A stretch of DNA of 64,000 nucleotides from Peromyscus leucopus (GCF_004664715.2 NC_051070.1:73226200-73290199), one strand, 5' to 3'. Shown: positions 43,531 through 55,789, counted from the first letter of the stretch. The notes: generated by a model from the sequence alone, not told the origin. Program-made: numbers and translations.

Positions 43531-44137
43531 ATATAAATTTCTCTTCACAAAGCAATGATTACTACAGTTGGCTTATTATGTGTCAAAGTGAAATTCAACC
43601 TTCATTCATTTGATTGATTTGAACCATGGTAGCTTTTGTGAAAGAAATCGGATGTAGGTATGATTTAAATGTGTGTTATTCTAGAGTTCCGAGTGCTGCT
43701 CTCTCTGTAGATTAAAAATTTCTGATAAAACGTTGAGCTTTTGAAATTTACTCTTTGAAAATTTCTTATGTAATTATGTATTTTATCATGTAAGGTCTTC
43801 ACTATCCAGCTCCTTCCAGACTTCCTCACATAGCCTCTCTCTCGTAACTTCACATCCTCTTTTCATAACCACTGAGTCTAATCTGTGCTGTCTATATAGG
43901 AATGGATTTAGCCATGGTCACTGGAGTATGGGAAACCTACTAGAGGCCACTTCCCCTGCCCCCCCCAAAAAACTCTGACTGTCCCTACTTTACCAGAAAG
44001 CTCCTCAGCTAGGGGTAGAGCCTTTAGGGGGAACTTTTAAAATGTCTACACCAGATTCCATTAAAGTTCTTAATCTGCCTTGAATAGTCACTGTTCAGAG
44101 ATGTGTTTCTGTCAATAGAAAGTTCCACATGTGGCTT
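43531..44137. other. Unassigned intergenic DNA
   Basis: No gene seen. 43930-44070 has a C-rich piece (AGCTCCTCAGCTAGGGGTAGAG) that could be antisense L1 3'UTR. Confidence 0.35.
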
Positions 44138-44300
44138 CGCAGTTGTGATGCATACCTTTAATCCCAGCACTGAGGAGGCAGAGGCAGGCAGACCTTTGGG
44201 TTCAAGGTCAGCCTAGTCTACAGAGCGAGTTCCAGGACAGCCAGGGCTACACAGAGAAAACCTGTCTTGGAAAACTGAACCAAATAAACAAAAAAGAAAG
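44138..44300 (+). repeat. B1 SINE
   Basis: CCTTTAATCCCAGCACTGAGG, GTTCAAGGTCAGCCTAGTCTAC, GAGTTCCAGGACAGCCAGGG and ACACAGAGAAAACCTGTC in B1 order, ending in an A-rich tail. Confidence 0.88.
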
Positions 44301-44469
44301 TTGTACATGTAATACTAATTGATATGACTCTATCAGAAATTCTGAGGTAAAACATTTTGATATATATCTGAGGATGGCACAAAAATGCAGATGCCAATTC
44401 AACAGCATGGAGAGAGAGAGACCTGAAATATTACTTCCTATAAGCCTCCCCAGTGATATTCACCCAAAG

Positions 44470-45610
44470 ATTCATTTTTTTCCAACGTAACATTTTTATT
44501 GATTATTTGGGAATTTCACATAATGCACCCCAATTGCACACACTTCCCCATCCTCCCAGGTATGCCCCATAAAAAAAGAGAAGAAGAAAGAAAACCACAA
44601 AATGCAAGTTCAATTTGTGTTGCCCATATACTCACTGGAGCGTGGTCAAACTCCCTGTGGCCACCCCCTTAAAGAAACTGAGTTCCTTCCCCAACCAGAC
44701 TGCTTGCCAGAATCTATCAGTTTTGGAGAGCTACACCTCAGCATCCTTATCACATATTTTAAGAGTTCTCTTTGATGGCTTCCTCTGTAGCCTGTTACTT
44801 TTTTGAGAGGTGTGGTTTGGTATGGTGGGGGTAAGGGTTGTCACAGAAGCCTTCTATGACTCTTTCTCAACTGTGAGTCTGCAGTCATTGATATCTCTGC
44901 AAAGGAGTCTTCCTTACTCTTTAATAGTGGGAACGTGGATCATGGACTTCCACATGGTTTCTTTCTGGCAACAGCATGGATCATAGACATACACATGGCC
45001 TCTGGCATTGGCATGAGCCATGGACCTTAGCATGGTCTCCAGTGGCGGTACAGATCATGGACATCAAAATGACCTTCTGCTGCAACATGACCATGGATAC
45101 CATCATGGTCCTTGGTGTCAGCACAAGGTCCTGCTGTCAGTTTTCAGAGAGTGACCCTCTGTCCTAGTATCAGCCTGGGTTGTGAAGGGATCTCTACAGG
45201 ACACCCTCAGCCAACAACTCAACCAAATGCAACCCAGTCTGACAATTTAAAGCCTTGCCTGACCACAAAAGATGGCCAGTTCAGACTCCATATCCTCCAT
45301 TACTAGGAGTCCTCACTAAGGCTGGTCACCCTGATTAGATTCCAGGAAATTTCCACTGCTATCGATTCCCATACTGTCCCCCAAGTACCCCTAAATTTCA
45401 GCTGTCTCTCCCCAACTCTCTTCCTCCATCCCTTCTCTGCGTCTGTAATTTATAGCATGGTTATCCTTTACTTTATGGCTAATAACCACTTGTAAGTATG
45501 TACATATCATGTTTGTTTTTCTGGGTCTGGGCTACTTCACTTAGGATGATCTTTTCTAGTTCCATCTATTAGCCAGTAAATTTCATGATGTCATTTTTTT
45601 TCATAATTTT
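44470..45610 (-). repeat. L1 3'UTR and ORF2 tail, antisense, with degenerate tandem region
   Basis: It begins with a T-rich stretch (AACATTTTTATTGATTATTTGG) and an antisense 3'UTR. The loose repeat region with CATGGACCTTAGCATGG-type units follows at 44930-45130, and the antisense ORF2 end (GTTTTTCTGGGTCTGGGCTACTTC, TTCTAGTTCCATCTATTAG) at about 45490-45610. No intact frame. Confidence 0.6.
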
Positions 45611-45944
45611 CTATTGTATAACACAAAGAATAAAGAAAGACATGTTACAAGCAACATGCTATAGAAGATACAATGAATTCTGCTGGGGGAAGACTACGCT
45701 GATGATATGGCACTTATAATTTTGAAGTGCCTCTCTTTGAAAAGTTAACATCTACCTGAAAGTTTCTCAGCTCATTACTGACCAGTGGCTTCAAGATTCT
45801 GACATTTCCATATAAGATTGTGATGTACAAATATGTTGGAGCATGGTCATTGTTGTTCTGCAATTCACAAAACCTGTGGCCACATGTTGAACATGTTTGG
45901 GACTCTACACTCATTTAAAATAACTCAATAATATCAAAGACCTC
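45611..45944. other. DNA 3' of OR3
   Basis: No repeat or gene recognised. It may include the 3'UTR of OR3, but I cannot place a polyadenylation site with confidence. Confidence 0.3.
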
Positions 45945-46883
45945 CTAGGAGCCTCCTATAACTTTTTTCAAGGCTTCTTTCATTTCTTTATTTCGGAGGC
46001 TGTAGATCATGGGGTTGAAGAAGGGAGTCAAAACTGAATAGAACAAAGTTGTGAACTTTTGCATGCCCTTTGCTTGTCCTGATCCCGGACTTACATATGT
46101 TATCATGACTGAGCCATAAAATAGAGCTACAACAGCCAGGTGTGATGAACAGGTGGAGAAAGCCTTCTTTGAGCCCGCAGCCGAGGGCATCCGTATCACA
46201 GCCCTCAGCACTAAGGTATATGAACCAATAATGTAAAAAAATGTAGCAAAGATGAGGAGGGAGCTCATAGTGCCGCAGATGAGAACAGTGCCTGGGATTG
46301 GGACACAGGCTGAAGCTAGATCCAACAAAGGACTGAGGTCACAAAGAAAGTCATCAATCACATTTGGGCCACAAAATGGCAGTTGAGTGATGAGCATCAC
46401 TGGGATAAGAAACCAGAGGAAGCCATAGACCCAGCAAAATATGATCAGGTTGCCACAGAACCTCGTGGTCATGACAGTGGGGTAGTGCAGTGGGCGGCAG
46501 ATTGCCAGGAACCTGTCATAGGCCATGATAGAGAGAAATAAACATTCAGTTGTCCCCAGGGAGAAGAAGAAGTACAACTGGAGTAAGCATCGAGTGAAGG
46601 AGATGGTTTTGGTTGTGGAGAGTAAGTTGACCAGCATGTTTGGCACATCAGAGTTGACGTAGCATATCTCTAGGAAGGCGAAGTTGGCCAGCAGAATGTA
46701 CATGGGAGTATGGAGCCGCTGATCCCAGTGCACTGCATATACAATCGCCATATTTCCGAGCAAAGTGAAAACGTAAACCATAAAGAATATGGAGAAAAGG
46801 AAGATCTGTATTTCTCTGCGGCAAGAGAAGCCTAAGAGGATGAAGTGACTCACAGTGTGGGAAGTATTTCTGTCTGAGGTCAT
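45945..46883 (-). CDS. Olfactory receptor, family 11 (OR11G/OR11H-like) (OR3)
   Basis: An intact single-exon OR of 312 residues, ATG at 46881-46883, TAG stop at 45945-45947. Features: N-glycosylation site N6, GN (43-44), LHTPMY (57-62), C99, TM3 end MAYDRFLAIC (120-129), ECL2 cysteines C171, C181 and C193, KAFSTCSSH (240-248) and NPMIYSLRN (290-298). The G-protein motif is DRF rather than DRY (Y125F). It also has DDFLCDLSP in ECL2, where OR1 and OR2 have DHFLCDPGP. It shares HWDQRLHTPMY-type sequence with OR11G2 and FSLGTTECLFL-type sequence with OR11H, so the subfamily is left open. Same strand as OR1 and OR2 but more diverged. Probably functional in olfactory neurons; the ligand is unknown. 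Confidence 0.94.
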   Translation of the reverse strand: MTSDRNTSHTVSHFILLGFSCRREIQIFLFSIFFMVYVFTLLGNMAIVYAVHWDQRLHTPMYILLANFAFLEICYVNSDVPNMLVNLLSTTKTISFTRCLLQLYFFFSLGTTECLFLSIMAYDRFLAICRPLHYPTVMTTRFCGNLIIFCWVYGFLWFLIPVMLITQLPFCGPNVIDDFLCDLSPLLDLASACVPIPGTVLICGTMSSLLIFATFFYIIGSYTLVLRAVIRMPSAAGSKKAFSTCSSHLAVVALFYGSVMITYVSPGSGQAKGMQKFTTLFYSVLTPFFNPMIYSLRNKEMKEALKKVIGGS

Positions 46884-46925
46884 TGTCTTCTAGTCTGTGA
46901 AGATTACAGATTAAGAAGTTATGTT
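46884..46925 (-). promoter_or_regulatory. Candidate 3' splice site before the OR3 coding exon
   Basis: On the minus strand CTTAATCTGTAATCTTCACAG ends with AG opposite 46895-46896, 11 bases before the ATG. This is a reasonable acceptor for a noncoding upstream exon. Confidence 0.4.
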
Positions 46926-47257
46926 TCCTGACTCCTCTTCAAGAGAGTACATACACATTCCAGCTATGGGTCAGGGCATCCAAAACAGTGTTTTCTATTT
47001 GTTGTTTAATTGAACACCCCAATAACATTGTTGTTGAGATAATCTATATATTTATATTCATAATTATAAACCACTGGTCAGTCAAAATAGTATATATCAA
47101 TAATCTCGTGAAACCTTTTTGAAACATATTTCTTCTTTCATTCCTTAGTGTATAGTTAATCTTGGAGAACACTGGTTTCAACAACTCAGAAAAATTTCTG
47201 GCACAAGTTAAACTGATATCTCAACATCTCTCTTAATTCACCTATAAAGATGAGAAT
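46926..47257. other. OR3 upstream DNA
   Basis: AT-rich with no repeat recognised. A TTTAATTGAA homeodomain-like site is near 47006. No O/E consensus noticed. Confidence 0.3.
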
Positions 47258-47408
47258 ATATTTGGTTTTCTGAGACAAGGTCTCACCATGTAGCCCATGC
47301 TGTCTTGGATCTCACTCTGAAGACCAGGTTGACCTTGAACTCACAGAGATCTACCTGCCTCTGACTCCTGAGTGCTGGGATTGAAGACTTACGCCACCAC
47401 TGCCCAGC
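47258..47408 (-). repeat. B1 SINE, antisense
   Basis: TTTTCTGAGACAAGGTCTCACC, TTGACCTTGAACTCACAGAGATC and GAGTGCTGGGATTGAAGACTTACGCC are the reverse complement of B1, with a short internal duplication (CCATGCTGTC...CCAGGTTGACC). Confidence 0.8.
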
Positions 47409-47429
47409 TAATATAATTTAAACAATACC

Positions 47430-48420
47430 AAGGAGAGAAAATGAGGTTTAAGATTCCATATGCCACCTCCTTGTCTAGGCTCTAGCCCAGTGATTCTCCA
47501 TGACCTTTCCATCAAATACCTTCTTCCAGACCTACCAGATAAAGCCCAGGTCCCACATAACTACCCAGGTCCAGTCTGACCAACTCCTTCTATGCATCAG
47601 CCATCTTCTTGGTTTCAACCAGGAGCCACCCTACCTGCCACCACAAACAGGTCCCTTCTGCAATGCATCCAACCTCTCCACCCATTCAGATCTCCCAACT
47701 CCTCCTTCCCCTCCCCCCTCCTCCTCGGGATAGCCTAGTGAGTCTTCCTGATCTGCCTATCCACACCCTTTCTCCAAAATGCCATGTCTATCCCAGGTCC
47801 CATATTCAGTGTCCTGGCTTAGTCTAGCCACACTTATCAGCATTTGCTGGACTCTCCCTACAAATCTGCCAAACCACAGACCCTTCTATGACACGTCCAA
47901 CCTGATTGCCCTGGTTCTGAGCAACAACATGATATCCAAGATGAAAAATGGTTCATTTTCTGGATTGGACCTCCTTGAAAGAACTCTATGGTCTGTGCTG
48001 CTCCTGGAGGCCACTTTGGTATCCGTGGTCTGCTGCCCAGGCTGTACTGAAGCCCCAGGTTCATGTGGATGTCCGTGATGTGGGTGTCTGTAGGATGCTG
48101 CAGGATGGTCCTACAGCAGCCAGGAGTTGTGTTGATGTCCATGGCCTGTGTTACCACTGAAGGCCATTTGAATTTCTGTGGTCTGTGCTGCAGCCTGAAG
48201 CCATGTTGATGTTCTTGGCCTGTGCTGCCACCGAGGGCTATGATGGTGTCTGCGACCTGTGCAGTGGCAAAGGCTGTGTTGATGTCTGTGGTCTGCACTG
48301 CCACCAGAGACCATGCTGAGGTCTGTGTGGCGCGTGCTCACACCAGAGGCTAAGTGGATGTTTGTGGTTCATGCTTTTGCCAGAAACCATATGTATATCT
48401 ATGATCCATTTTTCTGTTGA
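47430..48420 (+). repeat. Degenerate tandem region of an L1-like element
   Basis: 47430-47940 is C-rich with loosely repeating CCCAGGTCC and CCAACC units. 47990-48420 repeats GTCTGTG, GATGTC and GCCA-type units like 16800-17400. Open frames (up to 148 codons, minus strand 47858-48304) reflect the repeat and are not genes. Confidence 0.4.
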
Positions 48421-49019
48421 CTGTAAAGGGCAAGGAAGCTACTTGCTGCAAGCTGCAAAAATACACAAAGTAGGATTTCAGCTGCTTATGACAAAGTTAA
48501 TACCTGGAAGAAACCAAGGGCCTTCCAGAGGTCAAGCTTGAGGCTCAAGGAGCCTTGGTGATATTTGGGTTTTGATTATCAGCTGTTTCCTGCTATGAGT
48601 TTCTTGTGTACTATTGTAGCTTTTCCTTCATTTATTGGGCACCATTTCCCCTCTACTAAAGGAATATTTAGATAACCTTGTGCGCTGACAGCTATGTTCA
48701 GCCAGAACCCCAGTTCAAGCCTCCCTGTAATTAGCGTCATTGGCAGTAGCGGACCAGTTCCATCCCCAGACAGAGGAAAAGTACCTTGTCAGAGATACCT
48801 CTGTACTCTCTAAGAACAGATTTAAGTGTCCAGACTACCTGTTTGAGAAAGCCTGGTGGATGTGCCAAGTAAGCTTAACTCTCTCCTTTCTCAAATCTTA
48901 CCTCTAGTTCCAGATCTCCCTCTAACTATCACCAAAGGAATCTAGCAGTACACAGGTTGCCTAGCGACCGAGCACACCTACTTACCCCCACCCTGCAGAA
49001 AAATGGCAGATAGCTTGGA
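48421..49019. other. Unassigned intergenic DNA
   Basis: Possibly LTR-derived, given the neighbouring segment, but no clear motif. No gene. Confidence 0.3.
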
Positions 49020-49500
49020 CAGATAGGAGCCACAGGAAAAAAGGAGACAGTTTTATTTTATCTCATTGACTTATAGATTCTTAACATTTTGTACCAATCA
49101 CGTTTAAGATTACAGTTGAACACATAAGATCCCTCTTCTTAGATATTACCTGAATTTAGCCTTTAGTTAATTCATTTCCCCATTGGTCACTTCCCTGTGG
49201 GGTTGCAAATAATAATTAATGGTTATTGCTTCTCTATGTGATTCTTATCACCCCTCTGTTTGACCCTGGAAGTCTGGCTTTGCACTGCCAAGGATTACTG
49301 CTTGTAAGTGTATGTATGCCGGGACTCCCAGGGCTTGGGAAGGATGGAGAAGATTTGGAAGAATAAATGACTGGACTAAGAGCTCGGTGTGCTGAGATTC
49401 TATTTCTTGAAAATAGTCCTTGCCGTTAGTAGTTCTCTCTCCTGAGCCCTTGGGATGTATAATATTAAGGCTGGTCCATCTAATATTATACAAGAGCTAC
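49020..49500 (+). repeat. Candidate LTR fragment
   Basis: GAAGAATAAATGACTGGACT (polyadenylation-type AATAAA at about 49362) followed by AGCTCGGTGTGCTGAG resembles the R/U5 part of a rodent ERV LTR. Limits and family are uncertain. Confidence 0.35.
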
Positions 49501-49504
49501 TTTT

Positions 49505-49904
49505 GCCATGGTATTGATGACTTCAGGCTCACAGTTGAGAAAGAGGGACATAGAAAGCTTCTGTGACAATTCTTATCCCTACTGCCTGCCCTCCCTCCCT
49601 CGCAAGGAACAGCCTAGACAGAAAAACATCGAAGAGGACTCTTAAAAACTGTGAAAAGGAGAGTGTAGCTCTCTACAACTGATGGCTTCTCACTGAGGTG
49701 CATGTGAGGAGGGACTCAGTTTTCTTTAAAGGACTGGCCACTGGGAGTTTGATCATGTTCCAGTGAATATATGGGCAACACCAATTGGACTTTTATTTTT
49801 ATTTTTTTTTCTTTTTTTGTGGGGGGAGGTCACAAGGGTGGGGGATAGACCTGTGAGGAATGGGAAGTGAGTTGCTAATGACAAGATACTATATATTTCT
49901 ATCA
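49505..49904 (+). repeat. L1 3'UTR
   Basis: CTGATGGCTTCTCACTGAGG, CTCAGTTTTCTTTAAAGG, CCACTGGGAGTTTGATCATGTTCCAG and TATGGGCAACACCAATTGGAC are in the order of an Lx 3'UTR, followed by a T-rich and G-rich tail. Confidence 0.55.
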
Positions 49905-51380
49905 GAAAACTTCTAGAAATGATAATCAAATTCAGCAATGTGGCAGGATACAGAATCAACTTGAACAAATCAAAATCTTTTCTATACACTGCCAACGAAT
50001 ACATAGATATGGAGATCACGAATGGACACTCATTCATGGTAGCCTCAAGGAAAATAAAATATCAAGGAAGTGAAGGACCTCTCCAGTGAAAACATTAAAC
50101 CCCTGAGGAAAAAGATAGAAACTGGAAAATGGAAAACTATCCTATGCTCACAGATGAGCAGAAGTAATATTGTGAAAATTGCCACTTTTCTAAAAAGATA
50201 TTTACAGATTCAATGCAATCACAATCAAAATACTCATCTTATTCTTCATATAAATGGAACAACAACAAAACAACCTATCCTAAAATTCTTATGGAACCAC
50301 AAAAGACCCCAGAAAGCCAAGACAATCCTGATGAAAGAGAACAAAGCTGCAGGGATTACCGTTTCAGATCCTAAGATAAACAGCAGAGCTATAGAAATAC
50401 ACAATATGGCACTGGCACAAAAACAAGGCAGACCAATGGAACAAAACCCAAGATCCAAACATGAGTGCACCCAACTTCAGCCATTTGACAAAGATCATAG
50501 TCTGGATAAGATAAATTATCTTCAACAGATGATTCTTGGAAAAGTGGGTGCCCACATATAGAAAACGAAATTAGACCAGTATCCACCACCTTGCACACAA
50601 ACAACTCCAATGGATCAAAGACCTAAATCCTAAACCTGAAACACTGAAACTGCAAGGAGAAAATATGACGTTTGTGCAGGAAAAGCTTCCTGAATAGGAC
50701 TCCATTTGCCCAAGAATTTAGGCCAACAATTGACAAGTGAGACCTCAACACTGAAAAGTGAAGGAAGCAGTCTACCAGGAAAATGGGAAGCCCAGAGAAT
50801 GGAAGAGAATTTTTGTTAGCTATTCTCCTGGCAGAGATTTAATATCTAGAATATATAAATAACTCAAAAGGTAAATAATAAAAATAGCAAATGACTTCTT
50901 AGAAAAATGGGCTTGGGACCTGACTCTGGAGTTTGCAAAAGAATAAAACAAAATGGTTAAGAAATATTTTTTAAAAATGCACATCGTCCCTAGCAATTAG
51001 AGAAACAATGCAAATCACAACAACTTGTAGATTTCATCTTACCCCATCAGGATGCCAAAGATCAACAAAATGACCTGCAGCACCTGTTGGAGGGAATATA
51101 GGTGAAAGGGAACCCTCCTCAGTCACTGTTCACGGAATTGCACAATGGTGTAGCTACTGTGTAAATCAGTGTGGAGGATTCTCAGCTAAAGTTAAATCTG
51201 CCATACTACGTCACTCCTTGGCAAATGCCCAAAGGACTTGACATCCCACTCTACAGATACTTGCTTAGCCATGTTCATTGCTGCTCTGTTCATAAAAGCT
51301 AGGAAATTGAAACATCCTAAGCGTCCTTCATCCAATAAAAATGGATGATGAGAATTTGGTACATATACACTATAGAATAC
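49905..51380 (+). pseudogene. L1 ORF2 fragment (post-RT and C-terminal part)
   Basis: A decayed plus-strand ORF2 reading from an AGYRINLNKSKSFLYTAN-like stretch through KQPILKFLWNHKRPQKAKTI, a WYWHKNR-equivalent region and the C-terminal NGWMMRIWY-like end at about 51370. The longest open piece is 50070-50561. There are several frameshifts and stops, and the 5' half is absent. Confidence 0.75.
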
Positions 51381-51465
51381 CTCTGATGTGTAGAGCAGGC
51401 TGGCCTTGAACTTGCCTCTGCTTCCTCCTGAGTGTCAGAGTTACAGACTCACACATCAGTTTTCT
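51381..51465 (-). repeat. B1 fragment, antisense
   Basis: GTAGAGCAGGCTGGCCTTGAACTTGCCTCTGC and CTCCTGAGTGTCAGAG are antisense B1. Confidence 0.6.
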
Positions 51466-52271
51466 TTCTACTCTCTCACTTTGTCCTCCTTTGGAGTGGG
51501 ACCACCCTTTGTCTCTGTTCTAATCATGGCCATCTTTGGCCCTGTCTTACATTTCGTTGCTCTGTAGTTGTTTATTGGCCTAGATCATTTCAAACTTCAG
51601 CTAAGTTTTCAGAGAGCATACTATATTCTGGTAATCTTATCAATACAATGAACATTTTATAACATATATTTATATACCTGCATGGTAAAATATATTTAAA
51701 ATCAGAAATACTATTCATTTTAAATAAAATCAAGGGACACTTTAATAAATGAAATTTCACTGAATAGTGTGGGTACTATATCAGTAATCTAATTTATATA
51801 TGAAGCTTATTAATTTAAATACGAAAATATAATTTTATCTCATTTTTAAATTAGAAAAGATGAATAACCAGGAAAACAGGAATCTGGTGCTGTTCAACAT
51901 ACAATGAAATGATATTCAGCAAAACTGTTGGAAGGGAATGTCAACTTGTAAAAAAAGCTTTCTGCCAGACAGTTTAGAACAACCAGAGATTAAAAAAAAT
52001 CAGAAACATTGAATAAAATCAGAGAGGGAGAAATAATAAATAAACTCACTTTTAAAGTCTGTCAGAACTCCCGGGCAGCCCTGTTAACATGCAGAATCCG
52101 AGTTAAAGCAATCAACAAGCAGAAAATGGTGGTTCTTTGTGTGGCAAAGGTTTATGTAGTTCTTCGTATTTAACAGAGTTCTTCACCTGTTAAGAGTTTA
52201 TTTAGTTTTTTTTAAATACATTTTTTTTGTAGAAAAAGTAAATGATACCAAGTTATAGAAATATGGAAAGA
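51466..52271. other. Unassigned intergenic DNA
   Basis: AT-rich; nothing recognised. Confidence 0.35.
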
Positions 52272-52428
52272 AGCGGTTCGGTGGTAGCACACGCCTTTAA
52301 TTCCAGCACTTAAGAGGCAAAGGCAGGTGGATCTCTGTGAATTTGAGGCTAGCCTGGTCTACTGAGTGAGTTCCAGGACAGCCAGGACTGTTTACACAGA
52401 GAAATCCTGTCTCAAAAAACCAAAACTG
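52272..52428 (+). repeat. B1 SINE
   Basis: CGGTGGTAGCACACGCCTTTAATTCCAGC, TTGAGGCTAGCCTGGTCTACTG and CACAGAGAAATCCTGTCTC are in B1 order, with a short insertion (TGTTTA) before ACACAGAG. Confidence 0.85.
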
Positions 52429-52439
52429 GGAAAAAAGAA

Positions 52440-53805
52440 ATACAGAAAGAAACAAAACTGAAAATTAATAGCAGTGAGTATTACTGTTGAGATGACAGAT
52501 TACTTTTTTCTTTCTACATGTCTATGCCTCAGAACATTTTAATGAATATATTACTAAATATTGTTTGTTATTAAGTGTATTTTTTTTATAATCTGAAAAA
52601 ACTCATTATACAACCATGATTTTGAAAGAACTTACCTTTTCCAAGTACATTTTGTGATCTTTGCTGTTTCTAGAATGTGGAAAACTGCGAGGAAGACCTT
52701 CCTTGAGTCAGGTTTGACTTACCATGGGGGATACTATCACCCCTTCATTTGCTGCTTAGATTTCAAGGTGATAAAGGTTGAGGTAGAAGGGTGCCAGCGG
52801 AGCATCCTAAAGGCTTTATTTGACTTTTGAGTGACCAATATCATTTCATAAACACAAAGATTAGAAGTCAAGTTTCAATACGTCATTGTAACACTTCAGG
52901 GTGTGATGCCCATTGGTTTCTGAATAAGTCACTGTAATGCTATAGGGAGTGATGTGTAACCTCCCTGCAAACAGGCATTGTGCCCTCATTCTAGGTTTCT
53001 TTCCTAAGAGAAACAAAAACGTAAATGCATTAGTAAGTTTACATCAGTAAGTCGAATTTGGAGGAGAATGGTAAAGGTTAGAAGAAAGATCACAAAGCCG
53101 TAATAACAGAGAAGATTGAGTGACAGAGATATAACCAGTTTCAATGTGCTCTTTTGCATTTTTAGTTGATGCAACCTGTGAGTAACGGTCCATTTTAAAG
53201 CCATAACTGTCGGGTAGAAAGGTTCTTTCGTAAACTCACATTTCCATGTTGCAATTGTAATATGGATTTTCCACGTTCATTTACGGAGTAGGGATATCTG
53301 TTCTTTGTTGAGGCCATGGGCTCAGGCACTGACTGAGAATAAGGACCATGTCTTCAGATGAGCAGGCCTCTCCTCTTAATCCCCTCTGTTCTCAGAGCTC
53401 TGTCCCTTGGGTTTACATTTGGAAGGCATTTGAGTTTTTTATTTCTAGTTGGAGAATATGTTCTCTCATTTCTGCTAGCAAAGGTAATAATGAAAACTTG
53501 GGTTATTTGCTTGTCCCTGGTGAGGCTATTGTTGGACCAAAGCCAATTTACTTAATAAAGGGTTCTCTTTGTTGAAATTGTCTTAGGGGAGTGGACACTA
53601 CCACAGGGACCCATTCTTTTGACAAATTTGTTTCATATATCTGATACACTTATTCTTATATTGGAGCAAGGATTCTTTCATCTGAACTTCTGAACCACAT
53701 TTTCTGTTCAAGGGAAAGTCTGCTTCATTTAATTATTTTTAAATTTATTACATGAATCCAAAAGTCTGTGTTCAGAATTGACCTATGTGTCATACGGACA
53801 ATCGA
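52440..53805. other. Unassigned intergenic DNA
   Basis: No gene, RNA or repeat family recognised. A short imperfect internal repeat (GTCACTGTAATGCTATAGGGAGTGATG against GTCATTGTAACACTTCAGGGTGTGATG) lies near 52880-52955. Confidence 0.35.
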
Positions 53806-53809
53806 CATT

Positions 53810-54045
53810 TGTTAAAAGCTTGTTACATGTCATGTACTGAGAGGAAGAATATCTATGAATAAAAATTTTAATTGCCATAATAATAATAATCCATGATCTA
53901 GTTCTAAACTAGTGCTTTATTTTATAGATGAAGTCATTGACGCTTAGATAAATCAAATAATTTGCTGAAGATGTCACATCTCATGCATGGAAGGCCAACA
54001 TCTGAATTTGGTTCCTTCTGACAGAGAACTTAAATTCTTAAACAT
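53810..54045 (+). repeat. MIR SINE
   Basis: GTGCTTTATTTTATAGATGAAGTCATTGACGCTTAGA, AATAATTTGCTGAAGATGTCACA and CATCTGAATTTGGTTCCTTCTGAC follow the MIR core order (lower tail, gradual decay). Confidence 0.6.
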
Positions 54046-54109
54046 TAAATCATTCATCCTAGATTTTGACTTGGAAAAGAAAGAAAACAATATTGATTTT
54101 TTGAAGTAG

Positions 54110-54385
54110 GCTGTGATAGTTAATCTTGATTGTCAACTTGATTGAACCTGGAATAAACTACAAGACAACTCAGGGAAAGTATGTGAAGGCATTCCAGGTA
54201 CATACCTAGATTAGGGAGAACACTTTCCCACAGAGGGTAGTACCTTCCAGCAGCAGTCTATATGTAAAGACATCCCAGGAAAAAACACTACTGCCATGCC
54301 TTTCCACCTTCACATCTTACTGGTAAGTAATCTATCCTGTTGCTGATGACTCCATCACCATCCTTCACTGCTATTGGAACTCAGG
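54110..54385 (+). repeat. Rodent dispersed repeat, possibly DNA-transposon-derived
   Basis: GTGATAGTTAATCTTGATTGTCAACTTGATTG at the left end is a hallmark of a common rodent repeat (URR1/hAT-like by memory). The body is decayed and noncoding. Confidence 0.45.
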
Positions 54386-54464
54386 TTCTAGTACGGACTA
54401 AAGACCAGTAGTTCAGGTACTAGGGATGGTCAGCTGAAGGGTGCAGTTTGGAGTCACCAGCCAG

Positions 54465-54680
54465 ATGCAGAAGGAGCAGGAGATGAACATGCCATGCTAA
54501 TAAAGGTACCACCATGTGACAGAGTACAAATAAGGAATATGGATTAACTTAAAATATAAGAGCTAGTTAATAATAAACCTATGCTATTGGCCCAGCATTT
54601 ATAATTAATATTAAGCCTCTTGTGGTTACTTGGGAGCAACTGCCAGGACACAGAAAAACTTGGTCTACACACCCCTTATC
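54465..54680 (+). repeat. LTR-retroelement fragment
   Basis: GGATTAACTTAAAATATAAGAGCTAGTTAATAATAAACC and TTTATAATTAATATTAAGCCTC are the plus-strand form of the repeat found antisense at 17405 and 29191. Confidence 0.45.
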
Positions 54681-54689
54681 CCACTGTTA

Positions 54690-55760
54690 GGAGTCTCATA
54701 AAAACTCCAAGTTAAACAACCAAAGCACGTAATCAAAGGACTTATTGTAGACCCATACAGGGTCTATATTTGTTGCTTCAGTCTTTGTGAGATCCTATGA
54801 ACCCTGCTTAGTTGATTCTATGATCTATGTTCTTCTGGTGTCCTAGAGCCCTCTAGCTCCTATGATCCTTCTTCCTGCTCTTCTGTGGGATTTCCTTGAG
54901 CTCATCTATTTGTCTGTGAGTCTCTGCCTCTGTTCCCATCAGCTTCTGGAAGAATTCTCTCTAATGATTGTGCTAGGCACTGATTCTGGGTCTCTGGGCC
55001 ATCCAGCTTTCAGTTCCTGGCCATCTGGACAGTTTGGAGCACAGACTCTCTCTTGTGATGTGAGCCTCAATTTAGAGCAGTCATTGATTGGCCACTCCCA
55101 CAAGCTCTGGACCACCTTTACCCCAGCATATCTTGCAGGCAGGATAGGTTGTAGGTTGAAGGTTTTGTAGCTGGGTTTGTGTTCCAGTCCCACCACCAGA
55201 TGCCTTGCCTGGTTACAGAAGAGTCCAGTTCAGCCTCCATATCCTCCATGACAGTAGATTTCTTTTTCATACAGTATATTCTAATTTCCTTCAGGCCCTC
55301 CCCATTTCCCTACCCACTCAAATCCACAGTGTTTCTTTCCCTTGCTCATTAGAACATAAACCATTATGATATCTAAAAGATATGATAATAAAATAGGATA
55401 AAATTAAAATAAGAATACATAATAATAAAATAGGACAAAACAAACAAATAAACAAACAAACATAAGGGAAAAAAGCCAAAGAAAAAGCACAAGAAACACA
55501 TGTAAGCACAGAGAAACACATATTCCCACACACAAAACTCGCATAAAAACACAAAACTAGAAACCATAATATGTACATGAAGCACGTGTACAATTGAAAA
55601 AAAAAAGCCCCGACAAAGTATTATGAAACAAAGAACCTCCAAAAATGCTATTGAGTTTGTGTTGGCTATCTATTGCTAGGCATGGGGCCTAGTCTTAATT
55701 GTGATTTGTATACCCAGTAAGACTCTGTTCAATATCTGATTAGAATTTCAGGTCTATTCC
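54690..55760 (-). repeat. L1 3'UTR pieces, antisense
   Basis: CCTCTGTTCCCATCAGCTTCTGGAAG, GGGCCATCCAGCTTTCAGTTCC and CCATTATGATATC...ACAAAACTAGAAACCATAATATG are antisense Lx-type 3'UTR motifs. At least two pieces may be joined near 55255. Confidence 0.55.
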
Positions 55761-55789
55761 GTGAGCTAGGTAGGACCCATCCCTTATGC

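Noticed and set aside
47858..48304. 148-codon minus-strand frame
   Set aside because: Degenerate repeat region; the His/Gln/Thr-rich composition follows the repeat unit.
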